NCBI GenBank assembly: GCA_934155265.1
Contig: CAKPGU010000029.1
Span: forward strand, 1 to 15,209
Source: an uncultured Clostridia bacterium
GTDB taxonomy: Bacteria; Bacillota; Clostridia; TANB77; CAG-508
Direction of reading: 5' to 3'
Length of the DNA stretch: 15,209 bases
In this document: positions 8,164-14,218 of the stretch, one piece after another
How positions within the stretch are numbered: the stretch's first letter is position 1
Layout of the letters: each line of letters starts with the position of its first letter
Program-made: the position numbers and the translations under genes
The notes under the pieces: generated by a model
The model's database searches: none
Seen by the model: the letters and a program-made list of their open reading frames with translations, nothing else
Told to the model about the DNA's origin: nothing

Positions 8164-9684
8164 TTATTTTTTCATCCTTTCTCTTGGAAATTCTTCTCCA
8201 GATTCCTTAATTGACTTAATTCTATCACTGTATTTAGTACTAAACTTACTTTGCTTCTTGTATCTATTTTTCTTATTTGGATCAATTCCCTTTTTCTTAG
8301 CTTTTTTATCAAGTTTCTTTTTCTCTTTTTTCATTTTATTTATTCTTTTATCTGATTGTAACTTTGCATTTAGCATCAAATATTCTGGATCACTTTCTCT
8401 ATCTTGATATTTCATGTCATTACAAATTAATGTTATAGCAGATTCTGCAATCATACTTGAATCGTGCCTTATTCTTCCATCAACTATTGTTGATATGTTC
8501 TTCTTTATAAATTTTATTCTTTTTAAAACAGGATCATTTATTTTTTGCTCTACTAAGTCTGCACCTTCTCTATTATACATCTTTATGTATTCAGGAATTA
8601 CTTCACCTGTATCATAAATACAATAATCTATTAAACCTTCTCCACAATGCTCTATTATTGCTTTTATGTGGTCTTCTACAGAATAATCGTCTGTTTGACC
8701 AGGTTCTGTCATGATGTTATTTACATATATTTTTATTGCTTTACTTTCTCTTATTGCTTTTGCAACTCCATTTACTAATAAATTTGGAATTACATTTGTA
8801 TATAGGCTCCCTGGTCCTATTATTATACTATCAGCTTCTTTTATTGCTTCTAATACTCCTGGTGCAGGTCTACAATTTGATGGTTTTAAATACACTCTAT
8901 TGATTTTTGTCATTTTGTCATTTACTATTTCAGGTATTTTATCTTTTTCTTCAACAACATACCCATTATCTAATTCTGCACAAATTTTCATTTCTTCTGA
9001 TGTTACAGGCATTACATTTCCTATTATCTTAAATATAGAATTGCTTTTTTCTATTGATGTTATATCATTTCTGTAGATTTCTTTCATTGCTGTAAAATAT
9101 ATATCTGAAAATTTTAGTCCTCTTAATCTTTCATTTGTCATTTCATGATTTAATATTTGCTCTAATTCTCCATTTCCACCTTCTGAAAGAGCTGCTATAC
9201 TATCTTTAACTTCTTCAAATGGTAGTGCAGTTCCTAATGCTCTTCTTGAATTATTAGGCTGTTTTCCATATTCTGAAACTGCAACAATTCCTATTATATT
9301 ATTAGTATACTTTTTCATTCCAGATAATACTGTATTTAATCCTGCTCCTCCACCTATTGCAACTATTTTAGGTCCTTTATCATATATCTTTCTATCAAAT
9401 ATTAATGATTGTACATTTACATTTTTTTTATGTTTCATCCTGTCATCTGTTGCTTCTATAAATAATTCCATATTTCTTTTATTTAAAAAGATTAATCCTA
9501 ATACAATACATGTAAATCCTATTACAAATATTACTACTACTTTTCCTGCATCACTAAATTCCATTTCTTTTTGTACTAATATTTTTGCAATTCCATAACA
9601 TGTTAATACTATTCCTACTAGTACTAAGACAATCCACCTTTTCATTTTTGAACTTGATTTTAACCAGTGCCATACACCTTTCAT
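8164..9684 (-). CDS. yvcK: Membrane-anchored YvcK/CofD-family protein (gluconeogenesis factor type)
   Basis: YvcK proteins bind UDP-sugars such as UDP-GlcNAc and affect cell shape and growth on gluconeogenic carbon. The 506 residues show two membrane segments (about 16-36 and 47-67), the CofD-like domain from KIVAIGGGAGLNTVL (106-120) through the GPGSLYTNVIPNLL block (290-303) to roughly 430, and a Lys-rich tail. Two N-terminal membrane spans are, as I recall, usual in clostridial members, whereas Bacillus YvcK is soluble and near 317 residues. Odd: the loop that normally reads DDGGSSGRLR is here SEYGKQPNNSRRALG (about 137-151), so ligand binding may differ. The ATG has GGAG eight bases upstream. 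It lies 14 bases after murB. The usual partners rapZ and whiA are not adjacent. Confidence 0.88.
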   Translation of the reverse strand: MKGVWHWLKSSSKMKRWIVLVLVGIVLTCYGIAKILVQKEMEFSDAGKVVVIFVIGFTCIVLGLIFLNKRNMELFIEATDDRMKHKKNVNVQSLIFDRKIYDKGPKIVAIGGGAGLNTVLSGMKKYTNNIIGIVAVSEYGKQPNNSRRALGTALPFEEVKDSIAALSEGGNGELEQILNHEMTNERLRGLKFSDIYFTAMKEIYRNDITSIEKSNSIFKIIGNVMPVTSEEMKICAELDNGYVVEEKDKIPEIVNDKMTKINRVYLKPSNCRPAPGVLEAIKEADSIIIGPGSLYTNVIPNLLVNGVAKAIRESKAIKIYVNNIMTEPGQTDDYSVEDHIKAIIEHCGEGLIDYCIYDTGEVIPEYIKMYNREGADLVEQKINDPVLKRIKFIKKNISTIVDGRIRHDSSMIAESAITLICNDMKYQDRESDPEYLMLNAKLQSDKRINKMKKEKKKLDKKAKKKGIDPNKKNRYKKQSKFSTKYSDRIKSIKESGEEFPRERMKK

Positions 9685-9698
9685 TTCTAATTCTCCTT

Positions 9699-10598
9699 TT
9701 ATAAAATTTCTATTTCTGCTTCTATTGTTTTTCCGAATTTTTCATAGACTTGTTCTTTTGTGTATTCCATTAATTTAATCACATCTTTTGCAGTTGCATT
9801 ATCTTTATTTATTATAAATCCTGCATGTTTTTCTGAAATTTGTGCTCCTCCAATTTGATATCCTTTTAGTCCACATTCATCAATTAATCTTGCAGTTATA
9901 AAGTCTGTGCCTCTTTTAAATGTGCTACCAGCACTTGGATATTCTATTGGCTGTTTTTCTTTTCTAAAGTTTGCATATTCTGTCATTTTTTCTTTTATTT
10001 CATTTGTATTTCCTTTTTCTAATTCGATTTCTGTTTCTACAATTATATAGTCATTATGTGAAAACAAGCTCTTTCTATATTCAAATTCAGCTTGATTATT
10101 TTCTATTTTACGAATTTCTCCATTTCTGTCTACATATGTTACTGTTTTTACAATATCTTTCATTTCTGAGCCATGTGCACCTGCATTCATTCTTATTGCT
10201 CCACCTATCGTTCCTGGTATCCCTGAAGCAAATTCAAATCCAGTAATTTCTTGTTTTAGACACTTTTGTGCTAATAATCCAAGTTTTACTCCACTTCCAA
10301 CTGTTATTAAAGCTTTTTTATCTTGAATCTTTATTTCTAAATTATCTATTTCTATTTTTACAACAATTCCTTTTATTCCGTCATCTGAAACAAGTATGTT
10401 ACTTCCATTTCCTATGATAGTTAATTTTACATCATTTTCATTTGTGTATTTCAAAATTGATTTTAATTGCTCTACTGTCTTAATTTTTACAAAACATTCT
10501 GCTGGTCCACCAATTTTAAATGATGTATATTTACTCATTGGTTCATTTATATAAACATTTTCTTGAGGTATAATGTTTTGAATTTCTTTTATGTTCAT
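9699..10598 (-). CDS. murB: UDP-N-acetylenolpyruvoylglucosamine reductase
   Basis: This FAD- and NADPH-dependent cytosolic enzyme makes UDP-MurNAc, the second committed step of peptidoglycan precursor synthesis. The 299 residues include FAD-binding blocks YTSFKIGG (24-31), IIGNGSNILVSDDG (61-74) and GIPGTIGGAIRMNAGAHG (126-143), the catalytic Arg175 in EYRKS, Ser225 in SAGSTFKR and Glu295 near the C-terminus. The length and YPSAGSTFKR block fit the type II form found in low-GC Gram-positives. The start is set by GGAGG (10607-10611) eight bases before ATG 10596-10598; a longer frame reading to 10619 runs through the ribosome site and is rejected. It is the first gene of the block, with a promoter candidate at 10645-10673, followed by yvcK, a familiar Firmicute pairing. 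Confidence 0.95.
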   Translation of the reverse strand: MNIKEIQNIIPQENVYINEPMSKYTSFKIGGPAECFVKIKTVEQLKSILKYTNENDVKLTIIGNGSNILVSDDGIKGIVVKIEIDNLEIKIQDKKALITVGSGVKLGLLAQKCLKQEITGFEFASGIPGTIGGAIRMNAGAHGSEMKDIVKTVTYVDRNGEIRKIENNQAEFEYRKSLFSHNDYIIVETEIELEKGNTNEIKEKMTEYANFRKEKQPIEYPSAGSTFKRGTDFITARLIDECGLKGYQIGGAQISEKHAGFIINKDNATAKDVIKLMEYTKEQVYEKFGKTIEAEIEIL

Positions 10599-10644
10599 AT
10601 TCCTCTCCTCCATTCCCAAGGAAAAATCTGGTTAGATTTTTTTT

Positions 10645-10673
10645 ATCTTATCATTTTTTTCCTAAATTTACAA
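10645..10673 (-). promoter_or_regulatory. Promoter of the murB-yvcK block
   Basis: On the minus strand TTGTAA (10668-10673) and TAAGAT (10645-10650) are separated by exactly 17 bases, a good match to a sigma-A promoter. It lies about 45 bases upstream of the murB start. It is divergent from and close to the nfeD promoter. Confidence 0.5.
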
Positions 10674-10691
10674 GAATTTTTAATAAATCTC

Positions 10692-10720
10692 TTTAAATTT
10701 TATTTATTTTATTGTATAAT
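10692..10720 (+). promoter_or_regulatory. Promoter of the nfeD-SPFH pair
   Basis: TATAAT at 10715-10720 is a perfect -10 box. TTTAAA at 10692-10697 is 17 bases upstream and is a weak -35. Transcription would begin near 10727, giving a leader of about 57 bases before the nfeD ATG. Confidence 0.5.
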
Positions 10721-10783
10721 ATATCCGTAGTGTTTTTTATTAACACAATATGCAAAATGCATAATTCGAATGGAGGAATTTTT

Positions 10784-11224
10784 ATGTGGCAAATATGGTT
10801 AATTGCATCAGGTGTATTTTTCATAATAGAAATTTTTACTGTAGGTTTTTTAATATTTTGGTTAGGTGTTGGAGCATTATTTGCAATGCTTATCAGTTTT
10901 CTAACAAATAATATAATCATTCAAACTACAGTCTTTGTTATTTCATCTGGTTTACTTATTTTTGCAACAAAGCCTTTAGTTAATAAAATCACAAAAAAAG
11001 AAGTTATACCAACTAATGTCTATTCAATTGTAGGAAAAAAAGGAATAGTTATTGAGGATATTGATTGGTCAACAGGCACAGGTCAAATAAAATCCGAAGG
11101 AGAAATTTGGTCTGCAAAAACTAATGAACAAATAAACATTCCAAAAGGAACTGAAGTTGAAATTGAAAGTATTGATGGTGTTAAGGTTATTGTAAAACCT
11201 TTAAATGTAACATCTAATATGTAG
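10784..11224 (+). CDS. NfeD-family membrane protein
   Basis: NfeD proteins work with SPFH (stomatin/flotillin-like) partners in membrane microdomains and quality control. The 146-residue length matches the short form without the ClpP-like serine protease domain. It has two or three hydrophobic segments in the first 70 residues (MWQIWLIASGVFFIIEIFTV; LIFWLGVGALFAML; TTVFVISSGLLIFA) and a C-terminal beta-rich OB-fold domain (about 80-140) with the GKKGIVIEDID and GTGQIKSEGEIWSAK blocks typical of the family. The start is set by GGAGG at 10772-10776; an in-frame ATG at 10712 falls on the promoter and is rejected. It is followed 57 bases later by an SPFH gene, the classic arrangement. Assignment rests on domain pattern plus neighbour. 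Confidence 0.88.
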   Translation: MWQIWLIASGVFFIIEIFTVGFLIFWLGVGALFAMLISFLTNNIIIQTTVFVISSGLLIFATKPLVNKITKKEVIPTNVYSIVGKKGIVIEDIDWSTGTGQIKSEGEIWSAKTNEQINIPKGTEVEIESIDGVKVIVKPLNVTSNM

Positions 11225-11250
11225 TTATTACTATTAAAAATATTTTATAA

Positions 11251-11267
11251 AGCAAGAAAAACTTGCT
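11251..11267 (+). promoter_or_regulatory. Small intercistronic hairpin before the SPFH gene
   Basis: AGCAAG and CTTGCT form a 6-bp stem around five A residues, ending four bases before the GGAGG of the SPFH gene. There is no T-run, so it is not a terminator. It could protect the downstream message or tune translation. Its function is inferred only from position. Confidence 0.3.
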
Positions 11268-11281
11268 AGAAGGAGGAAATT

Positions 11282-12181
11282 ATGGGCTTTTTAATTGCAT
11301 TACTTGTCATAATAGTAATCATAGCAGTTAAATCAATCAAAGTCGTTAGACAATCTGAGGTATATATTATAGAAAGGTTAGGTAGATTTCACAAAGTTGC
11401 TGATGCTGGTCTTACAATCATTATTCCATTTTTTGACCACGTTAGAAGCGTTGTAAGTTTAAAACAACAAACTATGGATATTCCACCTCAAGGAGTTATT
11501 ACTAAAGATAATGTTACAATTACAATAGATACTGTTGTATTTTATCAAATAACTGATCCAGCAAAAGCAGTTTATGAAATTCAAAGTTTGAAAAAAGGTA
11601 TTGAATATCTTGCTATTACGACAATTCGTGATATTGTTGGTAAAATGGACTTAGATGCTACATTTAGTTCTAGAGATGGTATAAACTCTCAATTAAGAGT
11701 TATCCTTGATGATGCAACAGATAGATGGGGATGTAAAATAGATAGAGTTGAAATTAAAGATATCACTCCACCAGCTGATATTAGAGATGCAATGGAAAAA
11801 CAAATGAATGCAGAAAGAAATAAAAGAGCTTTAATTCTTGAAGCTGAAGCACAAAAACAATCTGCTGTTACAATTGCAGAAGGTAAAAAACAAGCTGCTA
11901 TCCTAGAAGCTGAAGCTGATAGAGAAGCTAGAATTCGTAGAGCTGCCGGTGAAGCACAAGCTATAAAATCTGTTGCAGAAGCTAAAGCTGAAGAAATCTC
12001 TATGGTTTATGATGCTATCAAAAATGCTGAACCAGATGATAAACTTGTTCAAATTAAATCTCTTGAAGCTCTTGAAGAAGTTGCTAAAGGTGATGCTAAT
12101 AAAATCTTTATTCCTTTTGAAGCTACTAGTGCTCTAAGTAGTTTAGGTGCTGCTAAGGAAATGTTTAAAGATAATAAATAA
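11282..12181 (+). CDS. SPFH/band-7 domain protein (stomatin/QmcA-like)
   Basis: This membrane-anchored scaffold protein forms oligomeric assemblies with NfeD and often marks lipid microdomains. The 299 residues start with one membrane segment (about 2-18), then an SPFH domain (VVRQSEVYIIERLGRF; DAGLTIIIPFFDHV; PPQGVITKDNVTITIDTVVFYQI), a conserved VGKMDLDATFSSRD block, and a long Ala/Glu-rich coiled coil (about 175-235). The C-terminus is short and hydrophilic. It has GGAGG at 11272-11276 and a clear terminator after the stop. Length and layout match QmcA/stomatin-type proteins rather than flotillins, which are longer. It is co-transcribed with nfeD. Confidence 0.93.
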   Translation: MGFLIALLVIIVIIAVKSIKVVRQSEVYIIERLGRFHKVADAGLTIIIPFFDHVRSVVSLKQQTMDIPPQGVITKDNVTITIDTVVFYQITDPAKAVYEIQSLKKGIEYLAITTIRDIVGKMDLDATFSSRDGINSQLRVILDDATDRWGCKIDRVEIKDITPPADIRDAMEKQMNAERNKRALILEAEAQKQSAVTIAEGKKQAAILEAEADREARIRRAAGEAQAIKSVAEAKAEEISMVYDAIKNAEPDDKLVQIKSLEALEEVAKGDANKIFIPFEATSALSSLGAAKEMFKDNK

Positions 12182-12200
12182 TATACTTATATTGATAGTT

Positions 12201-12230
12201 AGAATGTCCTAAAATAGGGCATTCTTTTTA
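12201..12230 (+). terminator. Rho-independent terminator after the SPFH gene
   Basis: A 10-bp stem with one G-U pair (12201-12210 with 12216-12225) and a 5-base loop is followed by TTTTAT. It begins 20 bases after the stop codon. Confidence 0.9.
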
Positions 12231-12243
12231 TATTTCTACCAAA

Positions 12244-12269
12244 CAAAAATTGAGGGGCTACAGCCCCTC
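12244..12269 (-). terminator. Terminator of the 112-codon minus-strand gene
   Basis: A strong GC-rich 7-bp stem (GAGGGGC with GCCCCTC, 12252-12269) has a 4-base loop. On the minus strand it is followed by AATTTTTG. It starts 16 bases past the stop codon of the 12286-12624 gene. Confidence 0.85.
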
Positions 12270-12285
12270 TTCCGCTCTTGCATTC

Positions 12286-12624
12286 CTATTTATATACTAC
12301 TGCTGATGGTAAATATAGTGTATCTACCATCTTTGAAACATCTGTAAATGACATATCACTGCTAACAGTGAAGCCACATGCATCATGAACATTATTTGCC
12401 GCGAAAAAGATATTTACCGGTTCATAACTCTTGTCTTTTAAACAAAGAATACCATTTAATAGACCAAACCGATCATTCTCATAATGTATCGCTGTCCACC
12501 ATCTTTTTCCTCCTTTTTCTTGTAATAAAAACACTGTCTTATTGCATGCAAATCCTTCTTTAGCTTCATGCATAATGCATGTTTGTTGTGTTAAACAAAC
12601 ATTATGAAATTTTCTTATAACCAT
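12286..12624 (-). CDS. Uncharacterised 112-residue protein with its own promoter and terminator
   Basis: I do not recognise this protein. It has 112 residues, five cysteines (10, 16, 27, 61, 83), a KRWWTAIHYENDRFGLLNG segment and a FTVSSDMSFTDVSKMV segment near the end. No signal peptide or membrane span is visible, so it is probably a small cytosolic globular protein. Support for coding: GGAG ten bases before the ATG, a perfect sigma-A promoter 38 bases upstream of that ATG, and a strong terminator just after the stop. Its codon use looks somewhat less AT-biased than neighbours, which could reflect recent acquisition. It is a single-gene unit between the SPFH gene (convergent) and the CDF gene (same strand). 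No function is assigned. Confidence 0.75.
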   Translation of the reverse strand: MVIRKFHNVCLTQQTCIMHEAKEGFACNKTVFLLQEKGGKRWWTAIHYENDRFGLLNGILCLKDKSYEPVNIFFAANNVHDACGFTVSSDMSFTDVSKMVDTLYLPSAVVYK

Positions 12625-12669
12625 ATTGTTTTGTCTCCTTTTCTATGAGCGGATATTTTTTATACTTAT

Positions 12670-12698
12670 ATTATACATTATGTTAGCAAAAATGTCAA
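12670..12698 (-). promoter_or_regulatory. Consensus sigma-A promoter of the 112-codon gene
   Basis: On the minus strand TTGACA (12693-12698) and TATAAT (12670-12675) are separated by exactly 17 bases, a perfect consensus. The leader would be about 40 bases. Such a match predicts strong housekeeping expression. Confidence 0.85.
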
Positions 12699-12729
12699 AA
12701 TTATACATATTTCTCATAGCAAGTCTCGT

Positions 12730-13599
12730 CTAGTTTTGAAAAGGTTCAACATGTACAACAGCTTTATAAACTTTATCTAATTCTGAAATATTAGTTTCCA
12801 AATTATCCGCTAGTTTATGACTATCAAAAGTTGTCATTTCACCATCAACAGCAATAGTCAAAAACACCACATACTGATATCCTACAGGAGCTGATGATAA
12901 GCCATTTATTCCTTTCACTTCTTTATATCCATGAACAATATCTAATATTATATCTTTTGTCTCCTCATCAATTGAAACATCCATCAATATATTATAACTT
13001 TCTACAAAAATCTCGATGCCAGTTTTAAAAATCCATGCAGATATACAAATACCAACAACACTATCAAACCAATTAATTCCTTTTAAAGACAGCAATATTG
13101 ATATTAGTGTAAATGTTGTTATAACACAATCATTTCTATGATCTTCCATACTCGCTTGTAACAATATATTATTATATTTTTTATACATTGATCTTGTATA
13201 CAAAAATAATACTAATTTAGTCATTATTGTAACAATACAAACTACTATTAGCCACCAAGAAAATATAATTTCATTTCCTTTAAATAATTTTATAATTGCA
13301 TCTATTATCATTTTTATTGATACTATTATCATAGAAATCGCAATAAACATTGAAAATATGTATTCAGCTTTTCCATGTCCAAAATTATGATCTTCATCTC
13401 TAGGAACACTTGCTATTTTATTTCCTATTGATGTCATAAGAGATGCAAATATATCTCCTGCGCTATTTATACTATCAGCAATCATTGATTGACTTCTACT
13501 TGCAAATCCAACTATTGCCTTTATAACTAGTAAAAATGTATTTCCTATTATACCATACATTCCAGCTTTTCTAGTAACTTTAAATCTATCTTTTTCCAT
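12730..13599 (-). CDS. Cation diffusion facilitator family efflux transporter, probably Mn2+
   Basis: CDF proteins export divalent metals from the cytoplasm by proton antiport as membrane dimers. The 289 residues have six hydrophobic segments, then a cytoplasmic C-terminal domain (about 205-289). Conserved blocks are SMIADSINSAGDIFAS in TM2, DEDHNFGHGKAEY (68-80) after TM2 and MEDHRND in TM5. The four transport-site positions read Asn45, Asp49, Asp153 and Asp157. Zinc transporters usually have His or Asp with His in TM5; N-D-D-D is the set described for MntE-type Mn2+ exporters. Manganese is therefore the best guess, by inference. The ATG has AAGGTG upstream and a TTGAAA-18-TATAAT promoter (13637-13666), divergent from the next gene. 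Confidence 0.9.
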   Translation of the reverse strand: MEKDRFKVTRKAGMYGIIGNTFLLVIKAIVGFASRSQSMIADSINSAGDIFASLMTSIGNKIASVPRDEDHNFGHGKAEYIFSMFIAISMIIVSIKMIIDAIIKLFKGNEIIFSWWLIVVCIVTIMTKLVLFLYTRSMYKKYNNILLQASMEDHRNDCVITTFTLISILLSLKGINWFDSVVGICISAWIFKTGIEIFVESYNILMDVSIDEETKDIILDIVHGYKEVKGINGLSSAPVGYQYVVFLTIAVDGEMTTFDSHKLADNLETNISELDKVYKAVVHVEPFQN

Positions 13600-13636
13600 T
13601 GATTCACCTTCCTAAAAATATATAATAAACATTGCT

Positions 13637-13666
13637 ATTATATATTTTCTTCATATGTTTTTTCAA
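13637..13666 (-). promoter_or_regulatory. Promoter of the CDF transporter gene
   Basis: TTGAAA (13661-13666) and TATAAT (13637-13642) on the minus strand have an 18-base spacer. The -10 lies about 38 bases before the ATG. No clear metal-responsive operator or riboswitch is visible in the short leader. Confidence 0.6.
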
Positions 13667-13683
13667 GTACTTTTTGGAAATAA

Positions 13684-13712
13684 TTGCATTTGTTTCAAAT
13701 TTATGTTATAAT
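13684..13712 (+). promoter_or_regulatory. Extended -10 promoter of the small membrane protein gene
   Basis: TTGCAT (13684-13689) is 17 bases from a perfect TATAAT (13707-13712). TG at 13704-13705 makes an extended -10 (TGTTATAAT). The leader is about 50 bases. It is divergent from the CDF promoter. Confidence 0.65.
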
Positions 13713-13767
13713 GAATTGTGTACGAAAATTTTATTTATAAAAAAGGATAAAAAGAGGTGTAAAATAT

Positions 13768-14106
13768 ATGACACTATTAGCAATAATATATGTATTAATT
13801 TTTATAATATTCGCATTGGTTGTATATGCAGTAATGCAAATAAAATTAGCAGGAATTGATGTAAAAGACTTTTGGAGCTTTATAGAAGCAAACCAAGTTT
13901 TAGATAAATTGTACGAATTCTCAAAAAAATATAAAACACTTTCTCCTCAACAACAGGTAGTATATTTGATGGAAGCAGAAAAAGTTTTTAAAGCTTTTGA
14001 TAAAATCCCTGATATAATTTGGGAAGATGAATTTAAAAAGTATGACGAAGTTCTAAAAAAATATAATGAAATAAAAGTGGATAGATGGATGTCTTCTTCT
14101 AATTAG
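13768..14106 (+). CDS. Small membrane-anchored protein of unknown function
   Basis: The 112 residues comprise one N-terminal hydrophobic segment (about 2-23, LLAIIYVLIFIIFALVVYAV) and a charged, mostly helical tail. Blocks that look conserved are GIDVKDFWSFIEANQVLDKLY and IPDIIWEDEFKKYDEVLKKY. There is no signal-peptidase site, so it is probably anchored with the tail in the cytoplasm (positive residues follow the segment). AGAGGTG precedes the ATG, an extended -10 promoter lies upstream, and a terminator overlaps the stop codon, so it is a one-gene unit. I do not recognise a named family. It is divergent from the CDF gene, which may be chance. Confidence 0.8.
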   Translation: MTLLAIIYVLIFIIFALVVYAVMQIKLAGIDVKDFWSFIEANQVLDKLYEFSKKYKTLSPQQQVVYLMEAEKVFKAFDKIPDIIWEDEFKKYDEVLKKYNEIKVDRWMSSSN

Positions 14107-14125
14107 AAGTTTGACATCTATTTTT
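14088..14125 (+). terminator. Terminator overlapping the end of the small membrane protein gene
   Basis: GATGTC (14088-14093) pairs with GACATC (14113-14118) around a perfect CTTCTAATTAGAAG palindrome, followed by TATTTTT. The stop codon TAG (14104-14106) lies inside the hairpin, so the last codons double as terminator stem. Confidence 0.7.
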
Positions 14126-14129
14126 GTGA

Positions 14130-14218
14130 AAATTTGGACCGGGTACATTTTTTTCTCTATTTTTTATATTTGGAACATTGATTTATTAAAAGAGTAAAAA
14201 TGTACCCGGTCCAAATTT
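14130..14218. repeat. Palindromic intergenic element with 23-bp perfect arms
   Basis: Arms 14130-14152 and 14196-14218 are perfect inverted repeats with a GGACCGGGTACA core, enclosing 43 AT-rich bases. The right arm ends in the clpC stop codon. GC-rich arms in an AT-rich gap recall the element at 5991-6121, but the core sequence differs. It may act as a transcription block between convergent genes, or be a short mobile repeat. Confidence 0.75.

Noticed and set aside
7108..8407. Plus-strand open frames opposite the debranching enzyme and yvcK
   Set aside because: Hydrophobic Leu/Phe/Ser-rich shadows typical of the complement of AT-rich coding sequence.
10622..10641. Hairpin with T-run upstream of nfeD read as a plus-strand terminator
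   Set aside because: No plus-strand gene lies before it; it falls in the murB leader, and an 8-bp A/T-rich stem in such sequence can be chance.
10712..10783. Upstream in-frame ATG for nfeD
   Set aside because: It overlaps the TATAAT box, and the strong GGAGG lies before the ATG at 10784.
13632..13859. Plus-strand frame overlapping the promoter and 5' end of the small membrane protein gene
   Set aside because: It covers the promoter region and lacks a ribosome site; the 13768 frame has both.
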